A DNA stretch of 64,000 nucleotides from Jackrogersella multiformis (lineage: Eukaryota; Ascomycota; Sordariomycetes; Xylariales; Hypoxylaceae): contig CADCXD010000010.1 in NCBI GenBank assembly GCA_902806575.1, positions 1,798,001 to 1,862,000 of the forward strand, read 5' to 3'. Below, one piece after another: positions 22,712 through 32,527 of the stretch (position 1 is its first letter; the number at the start of each line of letters is the position of its first letter). A model generated the notes under the pieces. It had not been told where the DNA came from, ran no database searches, and saw only the letters and a list, made by a program, of their open reading frames with translations. A program made the position numbers and the translations under genes.

Positions 22712-23476
22712 TCAAAACATAGCCAGGTTCCTCACTGCCCCGGACGAATGCGTCTCGCTGATAGTAGATCCCGCTGCCGTAGTCGTACTGGAGGTCCCGG
22801 TAGTAGCAGTAGTAGTGGTAGCAGACGCCTCGCCCTGTTCGGCCTTGAAGACGTTGACCAGCCCCTTGCCGCCGCAGAACGCCTTGCCGTCGCCGGTGCA
22901 GGGGGTGTTGCAGAGAGTCTGGTTGCTCGCCCACTCGCCGCCCACGTAGCTGCCGCACCAGCACTGGTTCCCCTCCTGCACGCCTGCGAAGGCGTACGCC
23001 TTGAGATAGCACGCGTTCTCGCATTTGGGAATAGATAGCGCCGCGTCGCCGCCCTTAGGGCTCACGTTCTCCTCGAGGATAGGCAGCGCGGCGTCCTCGA
23101 CGTAGCAGCCCAGATCGGCCCAAGAGGTAGGAGAGGGTCCGGGCGTGACCACGGAGCTAGTGGAGACCGTCGTTGTCGAGGACGAAGATGAAGTGGTCGT
23201 GATTGTGTCGTTGATCTTCTGCATGGTAACGATGCAGTACGACTGATAATCCCACGGCTGGCAGTCGAGACCGACGGAAGGGTTCCATTCATGGAACTCC
23301 GCGGGCGTGATCCCGAACATGCTGCGTACGTCTTCGCACGATTCGTCGTCGTCGTTGTTGTACCATTCGATGCAGTCTTTGGTCGTCTCCGGGTCCCATT
23401 GAAGCGTCGGGTTGGGGGTGCCGCAGGCGCGGCGAAACGCCACGAGCAGAAACAGCAGGGAGGCCTTCATAGACAT
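22712..23476 (-). CDS. Secreted LysM plus WSC domain protein
   Basis: Intronless, 254 residues from the ATG at 23476; the frame continuing to 23626 has only a GTG. The first ~18 residues (MSMKASLLFLLVAF) are a signal peptide. Residues ~35-84 are a LysM domain of the fungal Cys-containing type (DCIEWYN, SCEDV, FGITPAEFHEWNPSV, YCIV), which binds chitin or N-acetylglucosamine polymers. A Thr/Ser/Pro-rich linker (~90-118), probably O-glycosylated, leads to a WSC domain (~120-210) with eight cysteines (GCYVED .. CENACY .. NQCWCG .. CNTPC .. FCGG), a carbohydrate-binding module. A Thr/Ser-rich tail follows without a clear GPI signal. Likely extracellular or wall-bound. It lies about 3.3 kb from a LysM-containing chitinase gene, suggesting common work on chitin (inference). 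Confidence 0.85.
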   Translation of the reverse strand: MSMKASLLFLLVAFRRACGTPNPTLQWDPETTKDCIEWYNNDDDESCEDVRSMFGITPAEFHEWNPSVGLDCQPWDYQSYCIVTMQKINDTITTTSSSSSTTTVSTSSVVTPGPSPTSWADLGCYVEDAALPILEENVSPKGGDAALSIPKCENACYLKAYAFAGVQEGNQCWCGSYVGGEWASNQTLCNTPCTGDGKAFCGGKGLVNVFKAEQGEASATTTTATTGTSSTTTAAGSTISETHSSGAVRNLAMF

Positions 23477-24224
23477 AGCGGCGCTGATGCAAATCAAATT
23501 ACTAGGTAAATCGGCGAAGAAGAAGAAGGTAGGAAGGGTGGATGAAGGACGGACGATGGGAAGAGGAGCGACAATCCAGCAGCTACTGGAGTCGCGGGCA
23601 GAAATCACGGCTATAGGTATTCTCACATGCTTGCTTCGTTTGTTTCCCTCCTTCTTCTCTCTCTTGGCGCCAAGTGAAGCTCATATCGCAGCTCATATCG
23701 GTGTCAGCTCAGTTGTAGTCTAGAGTCCGAGTCAAGACTGAGTCAGCATGTTCCCCCCTGCGACGATACTTTGCGGTACCTGTATAGTTTCCAGGTTGTC
23801 ATCGTGCAGGGGTAGCATCCATGTGGCAGCTTACCTAGGGCAGACTGTGCCGCAGCCTAGCAGCCCCTCAATCAGCCCTAAATACCTACGCTAGGGACTA
23901 TACAGGATCTATACAGGATCTGATCGTGTTATGCCGCCGTTACCTACAAGGCGTGAGGCGGACCAAATAAAAAGAACTCCAGCTGCCAAGAAAACACACT
24001 CCGCACAGCAGGCAATAGTTTACCATCGCACTTTTCCCCACATCATACCGATTAGCGGATTATACAATGTATCTGGGCAAGAGGTACTTATTCCAACGTG
24101 CTAACTATTAATAACTTAATAACCGTTGGCGGTTTTTCTCCTTCCGCTTCAAGTCTCGAGTCCGAGCCGCAGACTACGCTATCTACCTGCGTTGAGCCCT
24201 GCCTGCTCTTAGGAACCAACAACA
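23477..24224. other. Divergent intergenic region, LysM-WSC / 2EXR
   Basis: Shared 5' flank of about 750 bases. A short direct repeat agctcatatcg occurs twice at about 23679-23702 and gatctatacaggatct shows near 23899-23922. No gene seen. Confidence 0.45.
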
Positions 24225-24857
24225 ATGACCACCTTTCACCCATTCCCGCGCCTCCCAACCGAGCTTCGCCTGCGCATCTGGGCCTTGGCAGTCGAGCCTC
24301 GTGTCGTAGAGGTCCGCGTCGTGCCTGACAACCCGCTAGAAGTCCAGAGGCTGGTCTCGCCCACGCCGGTGCCAGCGATACTCCAAACCTGCCAAGAAGC
24401 TCGCAACTTGGGCCTGTACGAGCAGGCCTTGTCCGAGGTCACCGCCACCAAGGCCAACGCCGCCACCGGTGCGGAGTCGCGCTATGTCTGGCTCGACTTG
24501 GACATCGACATGGTCTCCATCGGGAAAACCTTGTTCAGAGCTTTCGCGCCCGTCGCATTATCCATCAAGCGGCTAAGGTTCGAGCGCGAGAACTCGGACG
24601 AGTCCTTCTACCACTTCGAAGTAAGAGAGCTCTGGGACTGGGTGAACACGCAGGAAATCCACGTAGTCTGTGGAGATGGGATGGAGGCGTGGCATGGGGC
24701 TTCCCACGAGCACTCCTGGCCTTGCGCCCTGGAAAACCTGTGGTTCTTCGATCCCGACGACGGCCGGATGATGAGAAGCTTCGAGATGGAGCAGATGCTT
24801 GACGAAGGGCTGGAGGAGATGAACAGACGAAATGAAGAGGCTGCTGAAGAAGCATGA
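24225..24857 (+). CDS. 2EXR domain protein
   Basis: Intronless, 210 residues, with start ATG at 24225 in a good context (acaacaATGacc). It opens FHPFPRLPTELRLRIWALAV, the hallmark of the fungal 2EXR family, followed by P-VPAILQTCQEARNLGL where the family has a conserved Cys-x-x-S/E-A-R block. The middle has a beta-rich WLDLDIDMVS stretch and the C-terminus is acidic (EMEQMLDEGLEEMNRRNEEA). The function of 2EXR proteins is not established; the start resembles an F-box-like helix. No signal peptide, so intracellular, unlike its two secreted neighbours. Confidence 0.8.
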   Translation: MTTFHPFPRLPTELRLRIWALAVEPRVVEVRVVPDNPLEVQRLVSPTPVPAILQTCQEARNLGLYEQALSEVTATKANAATGAESRYVWLDLDIDMVSIGKTLFRAFAPVALSIKRLRFERENSDESFYHFEVRELWDWVNTQEIHVVCGDGMEAWHGASHEHSWPCALENLWFFDPDDGRMMRSFEMEQMLDEGLEEMNRRNEEAAEEA

Positions 24858-25063
24858 GCCGAGAGCCGGTATGACTACTCCAGTGGTGCTCATCTCAGCC
24901 AACTAAGAGTTATCTCATTGAGGGAAATCAATCATTGCACTATCTACAATCGTATCGCTATGCATTCTACAGCCGTGCTATCTATCCTGTTCTCCTATCT
25001 CATGTTCTGCCTCCTCCAACCTTCCTACTGCGCTACACATAACCAATTCAAAAACTACCCATC

Positions 25064-25912
25064 TTAACGACAACTCTGGCTTCTGTCCGTCACCCGCTTG
25101 TACGACTGTATCACTACGCGGTGATCCTTTGCCTGCTTGTTGCTCCCGCCATAGAAATTCTTGAGAAATCCCTGAATCTCTTTGTCGACATCAGGCACGC
25201 CCTTGGCCTTGGCCTGGCTGGCCGTCTCTTTCCAATCCACGGTTTCCCACACCTCGCCGGTCGCAGGATTTTTCCCGGTTCCTAGGCTCTGTGTTTTTAT
25301 GTCCATCTTGCCACCCAGCTGTGTTTTCGCTTCCTGGACGAGATGAGGGCCGTGGTCTCCGGCCCGCGACTCGCTGACTTTAGCCGACGTCGCGTCGAAG
25401 CTATCCCAGAGGCCCCGGTTGTCAGTGTTCCCCTTTTTCTTGTACGTATTGTTGACTGTGTCGCCGACACGTTTGATGTAGTCGTTGAACTCCCACGCAT
25501 CCTTTACGGCTACGTAAGGAGGGAAGTTGGGCACCTTGGGGTTCTTCCCCTGGGCGGTGGTGAAGAGCTTGTAACACTGCTTGGCCGTCCCCTCGGGATC
25601 CAACTTCCCATTGGAATCGTTGACGGACCAACCGGTTGGAGTAGGGGTCTTGCCCAGGAACACCATGAGGTCGTCAAAGTTGCACCGGGTGCGACCCGAG
25701 TTCTTCTTCGGCGCGCAAGCATTCCACTGCGTGCATGATTTAGTCTTCGGGTCCGCTTTGGCGCACTTGAAGCCGATCGTCTGGTCCTTCGCATCGTTGA
25801 GCGCGTCGACCTCGTAGGCATTGAACAGCAGCACGCGCTCGAGGCATCCTTGGTACCCTCCGGCCAAGACGGCGGAGAGGTGAGAAAGAACGAGGAAAAG
25901 AGTGACTTTCAT
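25064..25912 (-). CDS. Secreted Cys-containing protein of unknown function next to chitinase
   Basis: Intronless, 282 residues from the ATG at 25912. Residues 1-17 (MKVTLFLVLSHLSAVLA) are a clear signal peptide. The mature part has seven cysteines, five of them within the first ~80 residues (GGYQGCLERVLLF, IGFKC, KSCTQWNAC, RTRCNFDDLM), one near 113 and one at the C-terminus. The rest is hydrophilic and Lys-rich, with NNTYKKKGNTDNRGLWDSF and GDHGPHLVQEA stretches that look conserved rather than low-complexity. I do not recognise a named family. It is transcribed divergently from the big chitinase across about 850 bases, so joint regulation is possible. A role as partner or cargo of that chitinase, in the manner of killer-toxin gamma subunits, is only a hypothesis. 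Confidence 0.75.
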   Translation of the reverse strand: MKVTLFLVLSHLSAVLAGGYQGCLERVLLFNAYEVDALNDAKDQTIGFKCAKADPKTKSCTQWNACAPKKNSGRTRCNFDDLMVFLGKTPTPTGWSVNDSNGKLDPEGTAKQCYKLFTTAQGKNPKVPNFPPYVAVKDAWEFNDYIKRVGDTVNNTYKKKGNTDNRGLWDSFDATSAKVSESRAGDHGPHLVQEAKTQLGGKMDIKTQSLGTGKNPATGEVWETVDWKETASQAKAKGVPDVDKEIQGFLKNFYGGSNKQAKDHRVVIQSYKRVTDRSQSCR

Positions 25913-26761
25913 GATTGATGCTGTTGCGCAAGACTCGACAGAGCAAGGAAGAAGTCGAGCCCCAGACGAAGCAAAGGATGGGTGAAGAAAAAAGAATTGA
26001 TGACTTTGCTCCCAGTTCTAGGACCGTCCTTTAGGCTCAAGTTCACAGCGGAGCTGCATCTGATCATGTTCTGTTAGAAGTAGAACTGGATCAGTATACG
26101 CCATGTTACCGTATGATCTTGATCCCCGGTCCGATAGGCCATTCTGTTAATGGTTGTATTGACTATAGTCATACTGTCAGCCTGGTGCTAATTTCGCCTC
26201 TTGGCGACGGTTTAGTCTGCGGCGTAGGTATAATACGCAGGTGTCGAATGCAGTAGGTAAACCGGACTTCAAGATCCTCACGAGCCCAATTACACATTAG
26301 CCGCTTTGGGTAGGGCAGACCAATCAGGGTCTTTTAGCACATACCGAGATCCTAACTTCATCCCCTCCTCGCACTCCTCTCATCTCTTGACGAATCATTT
26401 GCTAAACCCCTGTTGATAGTGCTGACTGTATCGGAGATGAGGGTACTTGTATATACAAAGCCGTGGGTATGTGGGCCTAAAGAGGCGGAAGGAATACAGG
26501 TACTATATTAGTGCCAGCAAGACAACATCAACCCATGTCTATGCCAAGGCTATTCTCACCGGCCTTGTTCTCGATATCTTGAGCCGCTCGAATATGTGAG
26601 CTCCGCCGTCCAACCTTCGCTCAGCTCAACCTCCCCTTACCTCTCGCCTGAGCTCGGCCGCTTCTATTTTTCTCATCCGCCTTATATTTGCTCTCTCTTG
26701 CGCCAGAGAGTCAGAGGCTTTCATTCCCTCAGCGAACCTGCTTGTGCAGTGCCATGCCATC
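25913..26761. promoter_or_regulatory. Shared divergent promoter region of the secreted protein and the chitinase
   Basis: 849 bases between two divergent start codons with no credible gene. It must contain both promoters. The 3' half (26596-26745) is CT-rich (ccttcgctcagctcaacctc, ctctctcttgcgcc), like a fungal leader. No specific operator recognised. Confidence 0.5.
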
Positions 26762-29700
26762 ATGAGGGCTTCTTTACTTGTTCCTTGGGCCATCTTGGCT
26801 TCCGAGGCTTTTGCATCCCATTCTCATATTGAAACCTCCCGCCGAGACGAAGATGCCGCAGAACTTGAGTTGTGGCTCGCGACGGCCCAGCGAGCATCCC
26901 TTGATACGCGCAAAAAGTGCCCTGTGCCATGCAGCGCAACCAAAGACAGCAGCTCGAGTGCCGAATGGTTCTTAATTCCAGACGCTGCAGAGTTGGCGTC
27001 ATGTAACCAGACTATGCTGCTCACCATGGCCGTCAACACCACAGCTGAAGATCAAACAACTCCTACGGCTATCAGAGCATGCACAGCCGACTATGGCTCA
27101 GGGGTAAAAGCTGCATTCATCGCGGACGAGAGCAAGGCATCCCTCTGTTTAACGTCTAATCGCGTCCTGGAGGAGGCCTCCATCTACATGCACGAACCAC
27201 AAGTCGGCAGTAATGCTGCTGAATTCTCTGCCAACCATCTCCTGGCTGCTGGGCATCAGATTTCCCGCCATCTCGCATTGCAGGTACCTTCCTGCGCTCA
27301 CAACGCAATCGAATTCGCCTATTCCCAATCAGCAGCCATTGGCGTCTTTGCGGGGGCGGAAATTCATCAACACGGAGTAACGTAAGTACCCCAGGGGTCG
27401 AAACTTCTTTAGCCCATAGTAAATATGTCTTTGGAGCTTCCAGAATCCAAATCTGTGATACCCGTTTTGTATGACTGCCGCAATATGAGCCCCTTTCCAT
27501 TGTCTTCTCCTACCCTCTTTCCCGTCTAGCCTACGTTCACACCGCACGCTTGCTTCCTTGGAGGCCGAACCACTAACCTAGTGCCATAGCTCGGATGTTC
27601 TCGACAATCTGCTGAAATACGCAGAGGAGAAGGCCATCTCTAAGGCCACTGTCATCCAGCTGTGCGGTTCCGATGGCCGCGGCCCAGACTATAGCATCGG
27701 TATTGTTGCTGCTGGTGTCGCGAATCTCCCATTCATCCAAGAGGCTGTCAAGACATGGGCCGGCGGAAAATGTGTCACTCAGCCGGACGCGGGAGAAGCT
27801 TGGATGTCGGTCACCCTGCGTGTTCCCTCGCCCGTTGAGGCCACGTCAAATAGTAGCACCAGTGTGACGACATCATATGGCACTACACTTGCAAGCCTCG
27901 GGGCAAGGTCGCACCTTATCAAGAGGGCTGACTGCAAAACAACTAAAGTCCAATCTGGAGATGGATGTTGGGCTGTGTCCAATAGGTGCGGGATCAGCCA
28001 GGCAGACTTGGAGAAGTACAATCGCAAGGACCTTTGCAGCACCCTCGTCCTCGATGAGATCGTCTGTTGCAGCAGTGGCACTCTGCCTAGCACTCTGCCA
28101 CCGGGCAACTCGGATGGCACGTGCAAGACAAGAGCCGTGGTCTACGGCGATAGCTGCGGCGCACTAGCCTCCAAGTGCGGTATCAGCGCGGCGGACTTCA
28201 TGAAGGCCAACACCAAAACCGATCTATGCTCGACCCTGGCCGAGGGCCAGCAGGTCTGCTGCACGGCCGGGAAGAGGCCGGACTTTAAGCCTAAGCCCGA
28301 TTCCAACGGCAACTGCGCTGTGTACACGACCATAAAGAACGACAACTGCGCCAAAATCGCGGCAGCCCGTGACCTGACTGTGAAAAACGTGGAGGGCTTC
28401 AACAATAAAACCTGGGCCTGGAACGGCTGCGAGAAGCTCCTGCCCGACTTCAAGATGTGTGTGAGCACGGGAAGCCCACCCATGCCAGCGACCGTTCCTG
28501 TGAGTACTTTCATGCCTACTTCTCGTAGGTGCCTTTTCAACGTGCCTTGACTAATGAGGATTCTTAACAGAACGCTGTTTGCGGACCAACGGTAAGAAAA
28601 CGTCTCCCTTCCTGCTACATATAGTCATTATGGCATTGCCCAGGCTAACGTGGATACGTAAAGGTGAATGACACAGCACGGCCGTCCGCAGGAACCGACT
28701 TGAGCACACTCAACCCGTGTCCACTGAATGTTTGCTGCAATATCTGGGGCCAGTGTGGTACGACGGATGACTTCTGCGTCGAAAAGAAGTCCGAGACCGG
28801 TGCGCCTGGAACCTCGGGCGCAAAGAACGGATGTAAGTTGCGCTGTCTCCAGCTACATTGTTTCATCAAGAGCCATGCTGTGAGAAAGGCATCGAGCTGA
28901 CTGTAGGGATCAGGTGTCAGCAACTGCGGCAGAAATATAATCAAAGGATCTGCGCCGGCTAAGAAGATCAAGGTTGCGTACTTTGAGGCTTGGAACCACA
29001 ACCGCAAGTGCTTGACCATGGATGTCGACCAGATTGACACAGATGTCTACACTCATATTCACTTCGCCTTCGCTGATATCACGCCGAATGACTTCGCGGT
29101 TGATATCAGCAAGGTCCAGAAGCAGTTTGACATCTTCAAAGGCATGACAGGCGTCAAGAAGATTATCTCATTCGGTGGCTGGGACTTCAGCACGATGCCC
29201 GGGACTTTCAACATCCTCCGCACTGCCGTCCAGCCTGGCAACCGCGACAAGTTCAAGAACAATCTCATTGCATTCGTCGACAAGCACAATCTCGACGGCA
29301 TCGACCTCGATTGGGAGTATCCTGGAGTGAGTGACCCACTCCCCGCCCCCCCTTTGTTCTGCTTGGCGGGACTAATGAGTGAACATGCAGGCCCCTGATA
29401 TTCCCGACATCCCTAGTGACGATCCTGTCAATGGTAAGAACTACTACGAATTCCTGTCCAGTGTCAAGAAATCCGTGGGCTCTTCCAAATCAGTTTCCTT
29501 CGCGGCACCTGCATCCTATTGGTACCTCAAGGCGTTCCCTGTCAAGAACATGGCCAAGGACCTCGATTACATCATCTACATGACGTACGATCTGCATGGC
29601 CAGTGGGATTATGGCAACAAGTGGACTTCTCCAGGTTGCGAGGCCGGCAACTGTCTGAGGTCCCATGTCAACGAGACGGAGACCAAGGACGCCCTCTCCA

Positions 29701-31390
29701 TGATCACCAAAGCCGGCGCCGCCTCGAACAAGGTCGTTGTGGGCGTGACCAGCTACGGCCGGTCGTTCAAGATGGCGAAGGCGGGTTGCGACTCCGAGGG
29801 ATGCCTGTTCACGGGGTCACCCCGCGTGTCCAACGCCGCGAAGGGGCGTTGTACGGATACCGGGGGCTACATCTCCAATGCCGAAATCGACGAGATCATC
29901 CAGAGCGGCAAGATCAACAAGCAATGGAAGAAGGAAGGCTCTAACATGTTAGTTTACAACGACACTGAATGGGTATCCTACATGGATGACGACATGAAGA
30001 AGTCACGGGCCGAGTTCTACGATTCGTACAACTTTGCGGGCACTACCGACTGGGCTGTGGACTTGCAGTATTTCGCGGAGTAAGTCTGACCATCATTCTT
30101 GCGCGCTTCCGGTTTCCTTCCTTGCTAACGATTTTCAGTGGGAGCGGCGGCGATGGCTACGACGATGATTATGAATACGAAATCGACGACAACTATTGGT
30201 CTCCTTGCCAGGGCTCATACACCACGCTTGATCAGCTCAACCAACGGAAAGACTCGATGCCGGCCCACTGCATTGAGCAGTACCTACTAGACGTCCAGGT
30301 CGCCACCTTGGAAACAGCCTTGAACAAGTACAAGAAACTTATCGACGACGGCTACGACGGCAAGTTCTCGATCTACGAGAAATACGTCGCGGACCAGGTC
30401 CCCGCTCAAGTCAACCATTTTATGGCCAGCGACAAGGTGCACAAGTACTTCACATGTAAAGAGACCAAGTACATTACGTGCTGCAGCAGCTGCCGCTATG
30501 CCAACTGTGTCGATACCTGCGTCAAAGGCAGCGACTGCAAGAGCGGCAGGGGTACGATCGATATCACGTGCCCCCAGATGGAGTTTCAACGATCCATGAT
30601 AGACGGCGACCAAAGCCCGATCCCCAACGCCACGTTTACGCTCAATGACGCTGACGGTTTTTGGAAAGACATTGGAGGGGAGTACGGCATCGAGGAGTCG
30701 TGGATCAAGCTCGGTAGGCGGCTCATGCGGGTCAACAACGGGTGCCAGTACGCCGGCGAGAAAGTCAACGAGTGCATGGACAAGCAAAACAACTTCTTTT
30801 ACAACTACCCCCTCGCCGACAAGGTCACGGTCTACAACCCCAAAGAGGTCATCGGTGACTCCTTCCCCAAGGCAGCCGACATGCTCGACCGGTTCAAAAT
30901 CGTGCGGGCGTACGGGGATTGGGACGACCTGATGGAGCTGTCGGACCTGGTGGATGCCACGTCGCTGCCGGGCTACTCGACGGAGGAGGCCGTCTCGAGC
31001 ATGGAGAAGATCATCGAGAAGGCCGGCGAGATCGAGAAGAAGCAGCGCGAGGAGTTCATCCTCAATTTCATCACCGGCCTGCTCTTCTGGATCCCCTTCG
31101 TGGGCGAGGCCATCGGGGCCGCGGGCATGACAACGGTCCGCTCCCTGCTCCGGCTCATCGGCGCCACCGGCGAAGCTGGCATGGCCGTCTACGACATCGT
31201 CAACGATCCCGAAAACGCCTTCATGGCCGTCTTCAGCTACCTGGCGGGCGCCGGCCTGGGCCGCGCCGGCTTCAGGAACGCGGCCAACTCCCGACGAGGC
31301 CTGACCTCGTCTGAGTACGACAGCCTCGGAGGCGTAAAGACAAAACTGGACTTAGTCGAGAGTATCCGTGGCGGCATTTGCCCTAGATAA
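26762..31390 (+). CDS. Subgroup C GH18 chitinase, killer-toxin-alpha-like (LysM x3, CBM18)
   Basis: Seven exons: 26762-27381, 27590-28499, 28571-28591 (21 bases), 28664-28832, 28914-29326, 29391-30079, 30139-31390, giving 1357 residues in one frame. Order: signal peptide (MRASLLVPWAILASEAFA); an N-terminal Cys-containing domain; a dibasic KR near 319, a likely Kex2 site; three LysM domains (~320-372, 378-430, 440-500); a CBM18/hevein-type module (CPLNVCCNIWGQCG, ~533-555); GH18 catalytic domain (~590-940) with SFGGWDFS and intact DGIDLDWEYPG, so catalysis is expected; and a ~415-residue C-terminal region with a long hydrophobic, Gly/Ala-rich stretch (~1247-1315). This matches fungal subgroup C chitinases, which resemble the alpha subunit of yeast zymocin-type killer toxins. 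Substrate: chitin, outside the cell. The start is the ATG at 26762; the frame begins GTG at 26744. Confidence 0.88.
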
Positions 31391-32527
31391 ATAACTTGCA
31401 GCCGACGCCGTCCGATTTATTGTCAAGAGTTGAACGCGGAAAAATTGTCGGAGCTTGGTAAATCTCAGATTTAACAGGTTTACTTAAGTGATTTAGCGAA
31501 GTTAATCATTATAAGTTAAATAAAACGTCCTTTATGAATTTTATCTCAAATAAAAATCTTTAAATTGATATAATACTGTAATAGAGGTTGTAATGTTCTT
31601 GTTTTGTCTAGGTTTTAACTTCAATGCCAAACCCACAAGATCTTACATAAACCATAGCTTATGTAATAGCCCCATAAATTTTATAAATGGGTCCACCCAC
31701 CACCACTATGAGTCAGCAGACGCGGTCGTGCCGCAAACATACTACAATAAACTTCGCAACATTGAACTTTACAACTCAATTAAAATGTGCGTACTGTAGG
31801 GCAGTTATGTACCTAGTAATCAAGAGGATAAAATGAAATCCTGTGTTTTGCACTGAAGCTTAAACCCTTCAGAATACAACTAGGTAACCATTATCCCCAT
31901 ACTACAGCACCTTTAAATATCGGTGCCTAACAGGTACTTAAGGAGGCAGGTACTAGGTATGAATTGTGCCTTGATACAGATAGAATTTGATCTTTATGTA
32001 CCTAGGTATACAATATGAGGGGCTATTGGATAGGTTAAGGGGTCACCCCTATTAATACTTTCTAACATCACCATTATATATCCGAGTACCTAGGTAGGTA
32101 CTTTAGTTAAGAAAACACCAAACATGATCCAAGTCCAATCGCTTCCAGTTAACTAAACAGCATTATTTACCAGCTGAAGGGGGGTTACCAGATTCCAAAA
32201 GACATCAGCTGTGAACCCTAGGGTTAGGAATTGCGTTTTCAATTTAGGAATAGTTGCGTTTCAATATTCTAGGACTTCTTTTTCTCTCCTAAGTCCTTAT
32301 ACTTAACCTTAATACCTGGTAGCTATGCTTACAATACTTATTAAAGTTGCAGCCTCCACATATTACGATTGCCTGCTCGCTCAAAACCTGTAGTAAATCT
32401 AGGTATTTGGTATAACCTAGGTTAGGTTAGTTATCTATAAATGACAAGACTAGGTATGATATTTACAAACGTCAAAATTGCACGGCTAGTTTGTCAATAT
32501 AATGCAGGTAATATTTGGTTAAGTGAT
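31391..32527. other. Convergent intergenic region
   Basis: 3' flanks of the chitinase and the sugar transporter. AT-rich around 31480-31600. TACCTAGGTA-type motifs at 31997 and 32088-32101, and aacctaggttaggttag at 32413. The frame at 31593-31799 has no recognisable content. Confidence 0.5.
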
